Positions 26,358-35,516 of a DNA stretch of 64,000 bases are shown one piece after another. The position numbers and the translations under genes were made by a program. Position 1 is the stretch's first letter; every line of letters starts with the position of its first letter. The notes beneath the pieces were generated by a model. That model saw only the letters and a list, made by a program, of their open reading frames with translations. It was not told the DNA's origin and did no database searches. The stretch is from UBA10364 sp905182675 (GTDB lineage Bacteria; Bacteroidota; Bacteroidia; Flavobacteriales; Schleiferiaceae), in contig CAWVWE010000009.1 of assembly GCA_963933975.1 (NCBI GenBank), forward strand, positions 1-64,000. The letters are read 5' to 3'.

Positions 26358-27245
26358 ATGGTAGATCAACCCGACGTAAAAATTAAACAAGGAGCAACGC
26401 AGCGCGTAAAAAAACCGAAATGGTTGCGCGTGAAGTTGCCAACAGGGGAGAATTATAAAAATGTCCGTGGTTTAGTAGATAAATACAAGCTTCATACTAT
26501 TTGTGAATCTGGTCACTGTCCAAACATGGGCGAGTGCTGGGGTGCCGGTACCGCGACATTCATGATTTTAGGAAATATATGTACGCGCTCTTGTGGTTTC
26601 TGTAATGTAGCTACTGGTCGCCCTCTATCTGTAGATTGGGAAGAACCAGAAAAGGTTGCCCGGAGTGTTAAGCTCATGAAAATCAAACACGCAGTGCTCA
26701 CCTCTGTGGACAGAGATGATTTGGCAGATGGTGGATCAATTATATGGAAGGAAACGGTCCATGCTATCAGAAGATTATCGCCAAATACGACCATGGAGAC
26801 TTTGATACCTGACTTTAAGGGTGAGTTACATAATGTGGACAGAATTATAGAAGCGAACCCAGAAATAGTGAGTCACAATATTGAAACTGTTCGTCGACTC
26901 ACAAGAAAAGTAAGAATTCAGGCTCAATTTGACCGATCATTATCGGTGCTTAAGTATTTGAAAGAAAAAGGCATTCGGAGAACAAAAAGTGGCATCATGC
27001 TGGGCTTGGGTGAAACGGAGGAAGAGGTCTTAGACGCAATGAAGGACCTGCGTGAAGCAGATGTTGATGTACTAACCATAGGACAATATCTACAGCCTAC
27101 ATCTAAGCATCTTCCTGTTGTTGAGTTTATTACGCCTGAAGTGTTTGATAGATTAAAAGAAATTGGATTAAAAATGGGCTTTATTTATGTGGAAAGTGGA
27201 CCGTTAGTTCGCAGTTCGTATCATGCAGAAAAGCACTTGGTATAA
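26358..27245 (+). CDS. lipA: lipoyl synthase
   Basis: LipA inserts two sulfurs into protein-bound octanoyl groups to make lipoate for 2-oxoacid dehydrogenases and glycine cleavage. The 295-residue radical-SAM enzyme has the auxiliary cluster CESGHCPNMGEC and the SAM-cluster CTRSCGFC. The C-terminal RSSYHAEKH holds the conserved serine ligand RSSY. TVMETLIPDF-like and VLTIGQYLQPT segments agree. It is 30 nt after ytxJ on the same strand, perhaps in the same transcript. An AT-rich inverted repeat follows the stop (27258-27276). Confidence 0.97.
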   Translation: MVDQPDVKIKQGATQRVKKPKWLRVKLPTGENYKNVRGLVDKYKLHTICESGHCPNMGECWGAGTATFMILGNICTRSCGFCNVATGRPLSVDWEEPEKVARSVKLMKIKHAVLTSVDRDDLADGGSIIWKETVHAIRRLSPNTTMETLIPDFKGELHNVDRIIEANPEIVSHNIETVRRLTRKVRIQAQFDRSLSVLKYLKEKGIRRTKSGIMLGLGETEEEVLDAMKDLREADVDVLTIGQYLQPTSKHLPVVEFITPEVFDRLKEIGLKMGFIYVESGPLVRSSYHAEKHLV

Positions 27246-27257
27246 TGGGGTTTAGGC

Positions 27258-27276
27258 CTTATTTTTATAAAATAAG
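27258..27276. repeat. AT-rich inverted repeat after lipA
   Basis: CTTATTTT and AAAATAAG form a perfect 8-bp stem with a TAT loop, 12 nt after the lipA stop and 22 nt before the next start. The stem has almost no G or C, so it would be a weak terminator; it could also be incidental. Confidence 0.3.
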
Positions 27277-27298
27277 AAACAGAGTTACTTAACTACAC

Positions 27299-30200
27299 AT
27301 GAAAAAAGGAATACAATTCGCCATTTTAGGCACTCTTTTTACTGCTGCCGTATTATTACTGACTCCATCAGTAGAGTCAGTTTATCAGCCAAGAATTCAA
27401 AACGAGCAAGGTGCCGCTGGTGCCGCTGCTTATTTACATGAATTACGTGCCAATCAAGTTACTGGTGATGTCAGTCAGGAAGATATATTAAGCGCCATTG
27501 AGAGCTTGAAGTATGCACCTGAAAGTTCCTTAGGCCTTTCTTGGGCTGAACGTGGACCAGATAACCGAGGTGGTAGAACAAGAGGTTTAGCCATAAACCC
27601 TACTACTCCTTCAGAAATGTATGCTGGTTCTGTCAGTGGAGGATTATACTTTAGCAACACTTCAGGTCTGAGTTGGACCGAGGTTAATCCTGAGCAAGAA
27701 AATCTTGCCGTAATGTCCGTGGCATACTCTGTTAACGGAGATGTATACTATAGTACAGGTGAGGGGCTTTACAATACTTGGACGACTGGTTATGGTGCGT
27801 CTACATCATCTGGGTTCCCTGGTGCTGGTGTTTTTAAGAAAGGTGCTAATGAGACTGAATTTAGTCAATTGTCGGCTACAGCAGGTTTCACATCAATCGG
27901 TGTGATCGTTACAGATCCATCTGATAATGATGTGCTTTATATGGCTACGAGTGCGGGTGTTCGTCGATCAAAGAATGCAGGAACTACATGGGATAATCCT
28001 ATCACAGGTATAGGTTCTAATGGAACTTGTTGGGATGTTAATATAGACGCAGGTGGTAATATTTGGGCAACGCTAGGGGGTAGAATAATCAAATCTACAG
28101 ATGGATTTGACTCTTGGGTGGAGATCAGTAAAGCTAGCGCGAATTCAACAAGTCTGCCGCGCAGTGGTGGACGAGTGATGTTTGCATCTGCTAGAAATGA
28201 TGCAGATTATGTTTATGCCGTATTTATTACATCATCTAGTGCGTTAGGTGGAGTTTATCGCACTACGGATGGTGGCGATACTTGGTCTAAAATAGGCCAA
28301 AAATCAACTTATTTTGATCCTTTTTGTTCTTCTCAATGTCAAGGGAAGTATGATTTAGCAATTGGAGTTGACGCCGCAAATAAAAACAGAATCATTGTCG
28401 GCGGTATTACCGTTTGGGAATGGGAACAAGGACAAGGTTGGAATCAGGTAAATGGATTTGGCCCCTTTAATATACATTCTGATAATCATGATGTAGTTTG
28501 GCATCCAACGGACAGTATGAAAGTCTATATCGTAAATGACGGTGGTATTTATTTCTCTAATAATGCTGGAAATACATGGCAAACGCTCAATAAAAACTAT
28601 GTAACAACGCAATTCTATAACATTGGTATCTCTGCGGATCGTCATGTAATAGGAGGGACCCAGGATAATGGAAGTTTCGTTATGGACGGCTCGGGTAACA
28701 CACCCAATACTGGACGTAGTTTAGGCGGCGTAGATGGTTTTTCAGGTGATGGTGGTTACTCTACCATTTCTTGGCTAGTGCCTAAAATTTATTTCACGGA
28801 ATATCAACAAGGAAGAATAGGAAGAAGCGAGAATAAGGGTCAATCATTTAGTTCATTTTGGGACACGCGTTCTGCGGATGGAATTGGTTCATGGATGACC
28901 CCTTTCTACTTGCATGAAAATAGCAACGATGTATTGAGCTCAGATTCAGTACAGTTCAAAGTAATTGAAGCCATACGATCCTTAGGTTTTGCGAATGCCG
29001 GTCAAGATACCTTTACCGCAAACATCAAACCTATTCAAGAGAGTGCCTTGATGAATGCCTCCTCGTTTAGAGTATCCAGTGGAACGTTATTGATCACTTC
29101 TGATGCTAATGGAAATCTCAGTGGAGATGGTGTAGGGTCTTTTGATGCTGCAACGGGTGACTTTACGGTGGTATTTAATAATTCACCGGCAGTAGAAATT
29201 ATAGCTAAGGTCGATGTGAGTTATGCGAATGGTTCAGAATTGGTTTTAGGTTCTAATACAAATGGCCTTCCTTTCAAGTATACGCTCTCCAATGGATTAA
29301 ACATGGGCGACAGTGTCATCGTACAGGATCCTGTAAGCAGTATGTTCATTGTAGGTTTTAGTGGCTCAGTTTGGATGACTCGTGGAGCCTTAGATTTTAG
29401 TACAACTCCGGTTTGGTATAAACTAGCAAATATTAATGGTACAGCACAAGCTGTCGAGGTGAGTGCTGATGGAAACTATGCATGGATAGGGACGGAGAGT
29501 GGTAGAATTTACCGTATTGCCGGACTTTCAAATGCACGCTCGTACGCTTCTGCTGATCTTGATAGTGGTCAAGTTGATGTTCAAGTGGACTTGATTCAAA
29601 CTGTTGCAGGCCGTAGGGTGACCAGTATCTCTGTTGATCCTAATGATAATGACCGTGTGTTATTTACTTTAGGTAATTATGGGAACCAGAATTTTGTTTA
29701 CTACAGCTCTAATGCAACTTCATCTTCTGCAAACTTTATTTCTAAAGATGGTAATCTAGGTAACTTCCCGGTTTACTCTTCTACGTTTGATAAGGGTGAA
29801 AGCGCGAACGTGATCATAGGAACTGAATTCGGAATTTTCTCGACTGATAATATGAATGTAACAAGTCCTTCTTGGAGTACCGATAATTCAGGTCTAGCGA
29901 GAGTGCCTGTATTTACTCTAAAACAATACAGAACGAACAAGAGTAGCACAAACGATATGGATGTAAAAGAAGGAGATATATTTGCGGGCACCTTTGGCCG
30001 TGGTACCTTCCAAACGACTAGTCTAATGACCTCACGTCCAATTAGTGTGCAAGAGCATAGTGGATTAGATGGTGCTGTTCAGGGAATGAAACTTTTCCCT
30101 AATCCAGCTGTAGATTTTACTACCATGGAATTAGACTTGGCTCAAGGGAGTTATACCGCTGAAGTTGTAGATCTGAACGGTCGTACAATTCAAACAACTT

Positions 30201-30328
30201 CCATTTACGCCGACGCTTCTGGTCGTCAAGAATTTAAATTGAATGTCACAGGTCTTAGCAATGGTCTATACATCATAGGAATTCAAGGTAAATCAGATTC
30301 ATATTCAAGATTAATGATCGCTCATTAA
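27299..30328 (+). CDS. T9SS-exported VPS10/BNR-type beta-propeller protein
   Basis: A 1009-residue secreted protein. N-terminal signal (GIQFAILGTLFTAAVLLLTP), then many BNR/Asp-box-like blades (SADGTTW-type: SKNAGTTWDNP, TTDGGDTWSKIG, SNNAGNTWQTL) after the opening WAERGPDNRGGRTRGLAINP, typical of the glycosyl-hydrolase/VPS10-like propeller proteins of this phylum. Around residues 545-670 lies a different beta domain. The C-terminus is a T9SS sorting domain (LFPNPAVDFTTMELD to SRLMIAH). No sialidase or glycosidase catalytic residues can be assigned, so an adhesive or binding role is as likely. A 50-bp palindrome follows the stop. Confidence 0.85.
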   Translation: MKKGIQFAILGTLFTAAVLLLTPSVESVYQPRIQNEQGAAGAAAYLHELRANQVTGDVSQEDILSAIESLKYAPESSLGLSWAERGPDNRGGRTRGLAINPTTPSEMYAGSVSGGLYFSNTSGLSWTEVNPEQENLAVMSVAYSVNGDVYYSTGEGLYNTWTTGYGASTSSGFPGAGVFKKGANETEFSQLSATAGFTSIGVIVTDPSDNDVLYMATSAGVRRSKNAGTTWDNPITGIGSNGTCWDVNIDAGGNIWATLGGRIIKSTDGFDSWVEISKASANSTSLPRSGGRVMFASARNDADYVYAVFITSSSALGGVYRTTDGGDTWSKIGQKSTYFDPFCSSQCQGKYDLAIGVDAANKNRIIVGGITVWEWEQGQGWNQVNGFGPFNIHSDNHDVVWHPTDSMKVYIVNDGGIYFSNNAGNTWQTLNKNYVTTQFYNIGISADRHVIGGTQDNGSFVMDGSGNTPNTGRSLGGVDGFSGDGGYSTISWLVPKIYFTEYQQGRIGRSENKGQSFSSFWDTRSADGIGSWMTPFYLHENSNDVLSSDSVQFKVIEAIRSLGFANAGQDTFTANIKPIQESALMNASSFRVSSGTLLITSDANGNLSGDGVGSFDAATGDFTVVFNNSPAVEIIAKVDVSYANGSELVLGSNTNGLPFKYTLSNGLNMGDSVIVQDPVSSMFIVGFSGSVWMTRGALDFSTTPVWYKLANINGTAQAVEVSADGNYAWIGTESGRIYRIAGLSNARSYASADLDSGQVDVQVDLIQTVAGRRVTSISVDPNDNDRVLFTLGNYGNQNFVYYSSNATSSSANFISKDGNLGNFPVYSSTFDKGESANVIIGTEFGIFSTDNMNVTSPSWSTDNSGLARVPVFTLKQYRTNKSSTNDMDVKEGDIFAGTFGRGTFQTTSLMTSRPISVQEHSGLDGAVQGMKLFPNPAVDFTTMELDLAQGSYTAEVVDLNGRTIQTTSIYADASGRQEFKLNVTGLSNGLYIIGIQGKSDSYSRLMIAH

Positions 30329-30334
30329 TTCAAC

Positions 30335-30384
30335 ACAATAAACAAGAAAGGCTCCGCTATAGCGGAGCCTTTCTTGTTTATTGT
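30335..30384 (+). terminator. 50-bp perfect palindrome, terminator of the propeller gene
   Basis: Every base from 30335 to 30384 pairs with its mirror about the centre 30359/30360. The GC-rich core is GGCTCCGCTATAGCGGAGCC and the outer arms are A-rich on the left and T-rich on the right, so it ends in a T-rich tract on either strand. It begins 7 nt after the stop codon. Confidence 0.8.
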
Positions 30385-30420
30385 CATCTGATTTTGTAAC
30401 TGACGTAGTACATTATAACC

Positions 30421-30960
30421 ATGAATATTGAATTTTTAAAATACCCTATTGGCAAGTCATCTATCGACTCGAACGCAGGTGAAGAGCGAATAGAAAGTAG
30501 TATTGCCGTTTTAGGTCGAATGCCAAACCAACTCATGGCTTTTGCTAAAGGGATGTCGGCGGAGCAATGGGATGAGCCATATAGAGATGGAGGATGGACT
30601 CCTAGACAATTGGTACACCATATGGCAGATTCCCATATGAATGGATTTAACAGACAGAGATTGGCAGTTACAGCGATCACTACTCCTGAGGTCCCCGGTT
30701 ATTCACAAGATACCTATGCCTTGTTACCTGATTATACTACAGACCCTTTCCTTAGTGTGATACTACTGGCAAGTCTCCATGAAAGATGGGTGAGTTTTTT
30801 AAATGGAATAACACCTGCAGGGTGGGAGAAAAGCTATTTCCATATGGAGGAAAAGCGTGAATATACTATGAAAGAAAGCGTGCAGATGTATGCATGGCAT
30901 GGACAACATCACTTGGCGCACATTAGGTTAGTTATAGACAGAGCAGAAACATCTAAATAG
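30421..30960 (+). CDS. YfiT/BstA-type DinB-family bacillithiol transferase
   Basis: A 179-residue four-helix-bundle protein of the DinB superfamily. The YfiT subgroup is shown by LKYPIGKSSI at the start, RDGGWTPRQLVHHMADSHMN (first metal His) and YAWHGQHHLAHIRLVI near the end (HxxxH metal ligands). Characterised relatives use a metal ion to join bacillithiol to electrophiles or xenobiotics. With ytxJ at 25938 it suggests a bacillithiol-using cell, though no bshA, bshB or bshC is in the window. It stands alone between the palindromic terminator and the convergent TlpA gene. Confidence 0.88.
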   Translation: MNIEFLKYPIGKSSIDSNAGEERIESSIAVLGRMPNQLMAFAKGMSAEQWDEPYRDGGWTPRQLVHHMADSHMNGFNRQRLAVTAITTPEVPGYSQDTYALLPDYTTDPFLSVILLASLHERWVSFLNGITPAGWEKSYFHMEEKREYTMKESVQMYAWHGQHHLAHIRLVIDRAETSK

Positions 30961-30980
30961 AGTCTTGTACTCTGAATCGA

Positions 30981-32111
30981 TCACAGTTTTAATGCTTTAA
31001 TGGATGTTGCTCTTTGCGTAATTATACCGTTAGTTACTTTGAAATAAACTGGGAGCTCACGTATACCTAAAGATTCGATGATGGTACTTCTAGATCCTCC
31101 TAAATCACTTAAATGTGTTCTTCCTTCTAATCCATCCGTAACAATTGCTTCGTACCACTCCCCTAAAGGACTACGCTGTTGTGGAAGGCCGTCTATGGAA
31201 AGAAAGACCCAATCGTTGATATTATTTGATTTAACATATCCTTTCAGCTCCGTTCTACAAGGTGTGCACCATGAGGCCCAGATGGCAATCACATGATTGT
31301 CAAGACTCATCTTTGGAATATTAGTCAATTTTCCTTGGGGCGTCTCTAAAGTCAGCTCAGGGAAAGGATGGCCAGGAATGAATTTATCAGCCGCCTTTTC
31401 GACACGTAATGTGAATTGATAGGTTTCCTCAAATTCAGTTATCCAAAGTCTGAAGGCAGCTACGTCTGCACTTCCTAGGTAGGAAGAATCTAGTACGTCT
31501 GCCATGTTGCTCAACGCATCTCTATCCACCATATAGTCGATCACAGGCTTGTTACCAATTCTATGATAAATGGCCATTAGATTCGACAATAGCGCTGGTG
31601 CTTTTATAATACTGTCAATAATACGACCACGATAGGCATCCGCATAAGTAAAGAAGGCACTATCTAACTCGTTTAAACCATGGAATGTACTACTATCTAT
31701 GTAGGTTTCTTTAATAACGTCTAAACTGTCTACAAACCTTAGAAGGTCAAGCTGCATTTTACGTTGAGAGGCAAGCCAATTATTTTCCTTGTCGCCACTG
31801 ATGAAACCATCACGGTTAATGTAAAGGTCTTTTGTTTGTGGTCCTACTATGGCGTGAACAACAGGCAGCTCACCTTCAATTGGAATGAAGCTTATCATTC
31901 TCATTGTATCGAAAGCAATTTCAAAAATATCGTTACCAGCTATCTCGAGCGTGTCTACAGTGTTAAATGTTCCGTCGGATTGACGCATTTGTACCGTATA
32001 ACTACCCCGCTCAATAGAGTCAAAGTGAATAAGGGTTTTCGCCTGTTTCGTACAAGAATTCAGGATTAGTAAAACTGTGAAAAGCCCAAATGGAAAGGTT
32101 AGATTACGCAT
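30981..32111 (-). CDS. TlpA-like thioredoxin-domain lipoprotein
   Basis: A 376-residue envelope lipoprotein: signal FPFGLFTVLLILNSC with predicted lipidated Cys20, an N-terminal beta domain of DUF4369-like shape (SYTVQMRQSDGTFNTVDTLEI), a helical middle, and a C-terminal thioredoxin/TlpA domain with IWASWCTPCRTEL. The active CTPC pair points to a periplasmic thiol-disulfide reductase. The resolving cis-Pro is in RELPVYFKV. Its partner proteins are unknown. It starts 8 nt inside the end of gatB, so it belongs to the gatB transcript. Confidence 0.88.
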   Translation of the reverse strand: MRNLTFPFGLFTVLLILNSCTKQAKTLIHFDSIERGSYTVQMRQSDGTFNTVDTLEIAGNDIFEIAFDTMRMISFIPIEGELPVVHAIVGPQTKDLYINRDGFISGDKENNWLASQRKMQLDLLRFVDSLDVIKETYIDSSTFHGLNELDSAFFTYADAYRGRIIDSIIKAPALLSNLMAIYHRIGNKPVIDYMVDRDALSNMADVLDSSYLGSADVAAFRLWITEFEETYQFTLRVEKAADKFIPGHPFPELTLETPQGKLTNIPKMSLDNHVIAIWASWCTPCRTELKGYVKSNNINDWVFLSIDGLPQQRSPLGEWYEAIVTDGLEGRTHLSDLGGSRSTIIESLGIRELPVYFKVTNGIITQRATSIKALKL

Positions 32112-33558
32112 CTAGTTTACTCCTTAATAAGGCACTTGCTTTTTTAGGATCGGCACTGCCCTGGCTGTATTTCATGACTTCACCCATGAACAGTCCAATC
32201 AACCCCTTTTTTCCTTCTTGATATTCTTTTATTTTATCTGGATAAGCGGCTAATGCTTGATCTACCCATTGAGACAACTGATCTGCATCGCCTTGTTGCA
32301 ACCAGCCATTTTCTTCGCATAGTAATTTAGGGTTAGCGTTAGGCTCAATTAAAAGGGCAGGGAAAAGCTTTTGATTTGCCGTTGTCGTAGAGATTTGACC
32401 CTCATCTACAAGAGCAATAACGGTTGCAAGCTGAGCGGGTGTTACCGGGAAAAGGGCAATATCCATACTTTGTTCGTTCATCCAACTTTTAATCGGACCA
32501 ATCATCATGTTTGTCGCTGCCTTATAATTGGTAGTATGCGCAATCATCTGCTCAAAAAATAAAGCAAACTCCTTGTTGTCAGTTAAGACAAAGGCATCGT
32601 ATTCGCTTAGTCCAAGTTCTTGAGTATATTTTTTAAATAGCTCGTAGGGGAGCAGCGGCATTTGCTCTCGGACATTATTTACGTAGCTCTCAGGAATTAT
32701 AACAGGCACAAGGTCTGGCTCAGGAAAGTAGCGATAGTCATGTGCGTCTTCTTTTGTTCTTAAGCCAATAGTTTTGTTCTTGGCTGCGTCGTAAGTACGT
32801 GTCTGCTGTTGAACACTCTCACCAGCCTCTATCATATCTATCTGACGAATGACCTCATAATCAATTGCCTTCTGAACGTTACGGAAGGAATTCATATTCT
32901 TTACTTCTACTTTCGTTCCAAACTTTTCAACTCCCTTTTTTCGGACTGATATATTCAGGTCACAACGAAGTGATCCTTCCTCCATGTTGCCATCTGAGAT
33001 GTCTAAGTAACGTACCAGTTTTCTGATCTCACTGAGATAACTGTACGCTTCTTCACCATTTTTGATTTCCGGTTCAGAGACCATTTCGAGCAATGGTATA
33101 CCCGCACGATTCAGGTCAACTAGAGTGTTGAATGGGTCAATATCATGTATGCTTTTCCCAGAATCCTCTTCCATGTGGATTCTGGTTAGGTTGATGTTCT
33201 TATCAGTGCCCTCGGCAGTTTTAATACGAATGAAACCACCGGTGCAAATTGGAGTGGTATCCTGGGTGATTTGATAGCCCTTAGGTAAATCTGCATAAAA
33301 GTAATTCTTACGCGCAAACTCATTCCGTTCTCTTATATCACAGTCACAAGCGATCCCTAATTTAACGGCATAATTGACCACGTCTTTATTGAACATTGGC
33401 AATGTACCTGGGTGTCCCAGACTAATGGGGCTTACTTGTGAGTTGGGTGACGCACCATAAGAGGTAGCATCACCACAATAGGCCTTGCTTTTTGTGCTTA
33501 ACTGAACGTGAACTTCGAGGCCGATTACTGGTTCGTAAGTATCGTAAATACTAGACAT
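32104..33558 (-). CDS. gatB: Asp-tRNA(Asn)/Glu-tRNA(Gln) amidotransferase subunit B
   Basis: GatB is the kinase/tRNA-binding subunit of GatCAB, which amidates misacylated Glu-tRNA(Gln) and Asp-tRNA(Asn). The 484-residue protein has the signature GLEVHVQLSTKSKAYC, the GHPGTLPMFN segment, LTRIHMEEDSGKSIHD, DLNRAGIPLLEMVSEPE, EGSLRCDLNISVRKKG and the C-terminal YqeY/GatB domain ending in KKASALLRSKLDA. gatA and gatC are not in the window. It lies 23 nt after lpxK, on the same strand as miaA and kch. Confidence 0.97.
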   Translation of the reverse strand: MSSIYDTYEPVIGLEVHVQLSTKSKAYCGDATSYGASPNSQVSPISLGHPGTLPMFNKDVVNYAVKLGIACDCDIRERNEFARKNYFYADLPKGYQITQDTTPICTGGFIRIKTAEGTDKNINLTRIHMEEDSGKSIHDIDPFNTLVDLNRAGIPLLEMVSEPEIKNGEEAYSYLSEIRKLVRYLDISDGNMEEGSLRCDLNISVRKKGVEKFGTKVEVKNMNSFRNVQKAIDYEVIRQIDMIEAGESVQQQTRTYDAAKNKTIGLRTKEDAHDYRYFPEPDLVPVIIPESYVNNVREQMPLLPYELFKKYTQELGLSEYDAFVLTDNKEFALFFEQMIAHTTNYKAATNMMIGPIKSWMNEQSMDIALFPVTPAQLATVIALVDEGQISTTTANQKLFPALLIEPNANPKLLCEENGWLQQGDADQLSQWVDQALAAYPDKIKEYQEGKKGLIGLFMGEVMKYSQGSADPKKASALLRSKLDA

Positions 33559-33581
33559 AGCGTGATGATTAGTCGGCTAAT

Positions 33582-34577
33582 TTACGCTTTTCGACTTGAT
33601 TTTTTAAGTCGATTATTAGAGACATATTCAATCCTTTTTACCATTGCTTCAAGCAGGAGTTGGTTGTCAGCGTTTATGGCAGGTTCTATATCCCAAACAC
33701 TTAATGTTATAGGCGAGTTTGAATGGGAAATAAGCGTCTCAATTTTAGAAGCGTCTTTCGTGGTGCAATGTACATGATGGTTGTAAGCGGAACTTCTTTT
33801 CTCAATGATTTTCAGGTCTTTAGCGTTGTATCGGTAGTGGTCGTTATAACCTATCATATCGATACGGGTTTCACCTATTTCGTGTTTAAGATCCTCTGAA
33901 AAAGCGTCGTTATTTGCTAATCCACATATCACGAGTCCCGGAAGACGTGATCCTCGGATTAATCTGATTTTTAATTTAAAATGAAATAAGTCCGGTTCCA
34001 TGGTATATCCATCTGGTAAAGTATTCCCGAGCACCACAATAGCGTCAAATTTCGAATGAGGTATCTGCCTTAATCTACCGGAGGGTAATAATGTATCCTT
34101 CCAAAAAGGAGAATGGCTTTTTGTGCAAACGACTTTAAAATCAGTGTTTAACGGGTAGTGTTGTAACCCATCATCCAAAACCAGTACAGGTTTTTTTAAT
34201 TGATGCGTAGCACAGTAATGGGCTGCGAGTGCGCATGCCTTTATTCGATCTTTTCCGATGACTACAGGAAAGAATTGCGAATGAAATTTAGCTTCGTCAC
34301 CCACGGACGCTGTGGTGTGTTCACTACGTACAACAGTTGCAACCTTGTTAAGTCTGCCTTTATAGCCTCTACTTACGATAACCGGTGAATAGCCCACGCT
34401 AGACAGCGCAATGGCAGTCCATTGAGTCATGGGTGTTTTTCCTGTTCCACCTGCTTGGAAATTACCGATGCAAATTGAAGGAACTAGGGTAGACGTTGTT
34501 GTTTTCCCACGCCATAACTGATCAAGTTGCTGTATGGCAAAATAAACAGATTGAAGTGGCCACGAAAACCGACCCAT
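33582..34577 (-). CDS. lpxK: tetraacyldisaccharide 4'-kinase
   Basis: LpxK phosphorylates the 4' position of the lipid A disaccharide at the inner-membrane surface. I favour the ATG at 34577 (331 residues, MGRFSWPLQSVYFAIQQLDQ), which gives the usual short amphipathic start; a GTG at 34610 that overlaps the miaA stop (GTGA) is the alternative. The P-loop-like GNFQAGGTGKTPMTQW is diagnostic, followed by VIVSRGYKGR, DEAKFHSQ and LVLDDGLQHYPLNTDF. Its presence confirms a lipid-A-bearing outer membrane. It sits between miaA and gatB. Confidence 0.95.
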   Translation of the reverse strand: MGRFSWPLQSVYFAIQQLDQLWRGKTTTSTLVPSICIGNFQAGGTGKTPMTQWTAIALSSVGYSPVIVSRGYKGRLNKVATVVRSEHTTASVGDEAKFHSQFFPVVIGKDRIKACALAAHYCATHQLKKPVLVLDDGLQHYPLNTDFKVVCTKSHSPFWKDTLLPSGRLRQIPHSKFDAIVVLGNTLPDGYTMEPDLFHFKLKIRLIRGSRLPGLVICGLANNDAFSEDLKHEIGETRIDMIGYNDHYRYNAKDLKIIEKRSSAYNHHVHCTTKDASKIETLISHSNSPITLSVWDIEPAINADNQLLLEAMVKRIEYVSNNRLKKSSRKA

Positions 34578-34606
34578 GTAACTCCTTCTATTTGAATCTA
34601 TCCGGA

Positions 34607-35512
34607 TCACTTCACCAGGCCGACCTCGCGCAAAAGTTCCTCTTGCTTGTTGATATCAGTTGGATTTATCCAAGTAGCACCCGTAAAACGTTTGAAATAG
34701 GTCATCTGTCTTTTTGCATATCTACGGCTGAATTGTTGGATCAGTTCAGTGGTGCGGTTAATGTCATACTCGCCTTTGAAATAGGGCCACCATTCTCTAT
34801 ATCCTACAGTTTGAAGCGCAGGTAGTTCCTGATGTTCTGCTAAGCCTCGAGCTTCATCCTCGAGACCCAGGGCAATCATACTATGTACGCGTTCGTTGAT
34901 TCGACTATATAATTGTTCTCTATCCATTTCAAGTACCCAATTCACGATGTTAAACGGGCGCTCTTTAGGAGTGTGGTGTAGCTGTTCACTATAGGTTTTT
35001 CCAGATGCATAGATTACTTCAAGGGCGCGGATTACTCTGCGAGAGTTTCGGGCGTCTACTTTCGCTGCATGTTTTGGGTCTTTTTCACGAAGTTCTTTCA
35101 TCAATTCCCATAGGCCTTCCGTTTCTGCACGTGCCTCTAATTCTGCTTTGATAGTGGCATCTGTTGGTAATGGATCTAAACCATGAAGTAAAGCGTCAAT
35201 ATACATTCCGGATCCACCTACAGCAATAACTACGTCATGCTCTTTGAAAAGCTCCTCTAACTTATCTAGGGCGAATCGTTCAAACTGCCCAGCTGTTGTT
35301 GATTCTTTTACACTACGATCAGCTAAAAAGTAATGGGGTACTCTTGCCAGTTCTTCTTTAGTAGGTGGTGCTGAACCTATGGCCAGCTCAGTGTAACATT
35401 GACGACTGTCAGTAGAGATGATAGGACAATTAAAATGGGCTGCCCAATGAAGTGCTGTTGCTGTCTTTCCTACTGCTGTAGGTCCACAGATGTTCAATAA
35501 AGTTTTTGTCAT
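34607..35512 (-). CDS. miaA: tRNA dimethylallyltransferase
   Basis: MiaA adds an isopentenyl group to A37 of UNN-decoding tRNAs. From the ATG at 35512 it is 301 residues; a longer in-frame start at 35557 would run into kch. The P-loop GPTAVGKTA is at residues 10-18, then STDSRQCY, GGSGMYIDALLHGLDPLP, RRVIRALEV and the C-terminal QFSRRYAKRQMTYFKR with ATWI. The window also has mtaB for the other A37 pathway. It starts 4 nt after kch and runs into lpxK. Confidence 0.97.
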   Translation of the reverse strand: MTKTLLNICGPTAVGKTATALHWAAHFNCPIISTDSRQCYTELAIGSAPPTKEELARVPHYFLADRSVKESTTAGQFERFALDKLEELFKEHDVVIAVGGSGMYIDALLHGLDPLPTDATIKAELEARAETEGLWELMKELREKDPKHAAKVDARNSRRVIRALEVIYASGKTYSEQLHHTPKERPFNIVNWVLEMDREQLYSRINERVHSMIALGLEDEARGLAEHQELPALQTVGYREWWPYFKGEYDINRTTELIQQFSRRYAKRQMTYFKRFTGATWINPTDINKQEELLREVGLVK

Positions 35513-35516
35513 ATGG

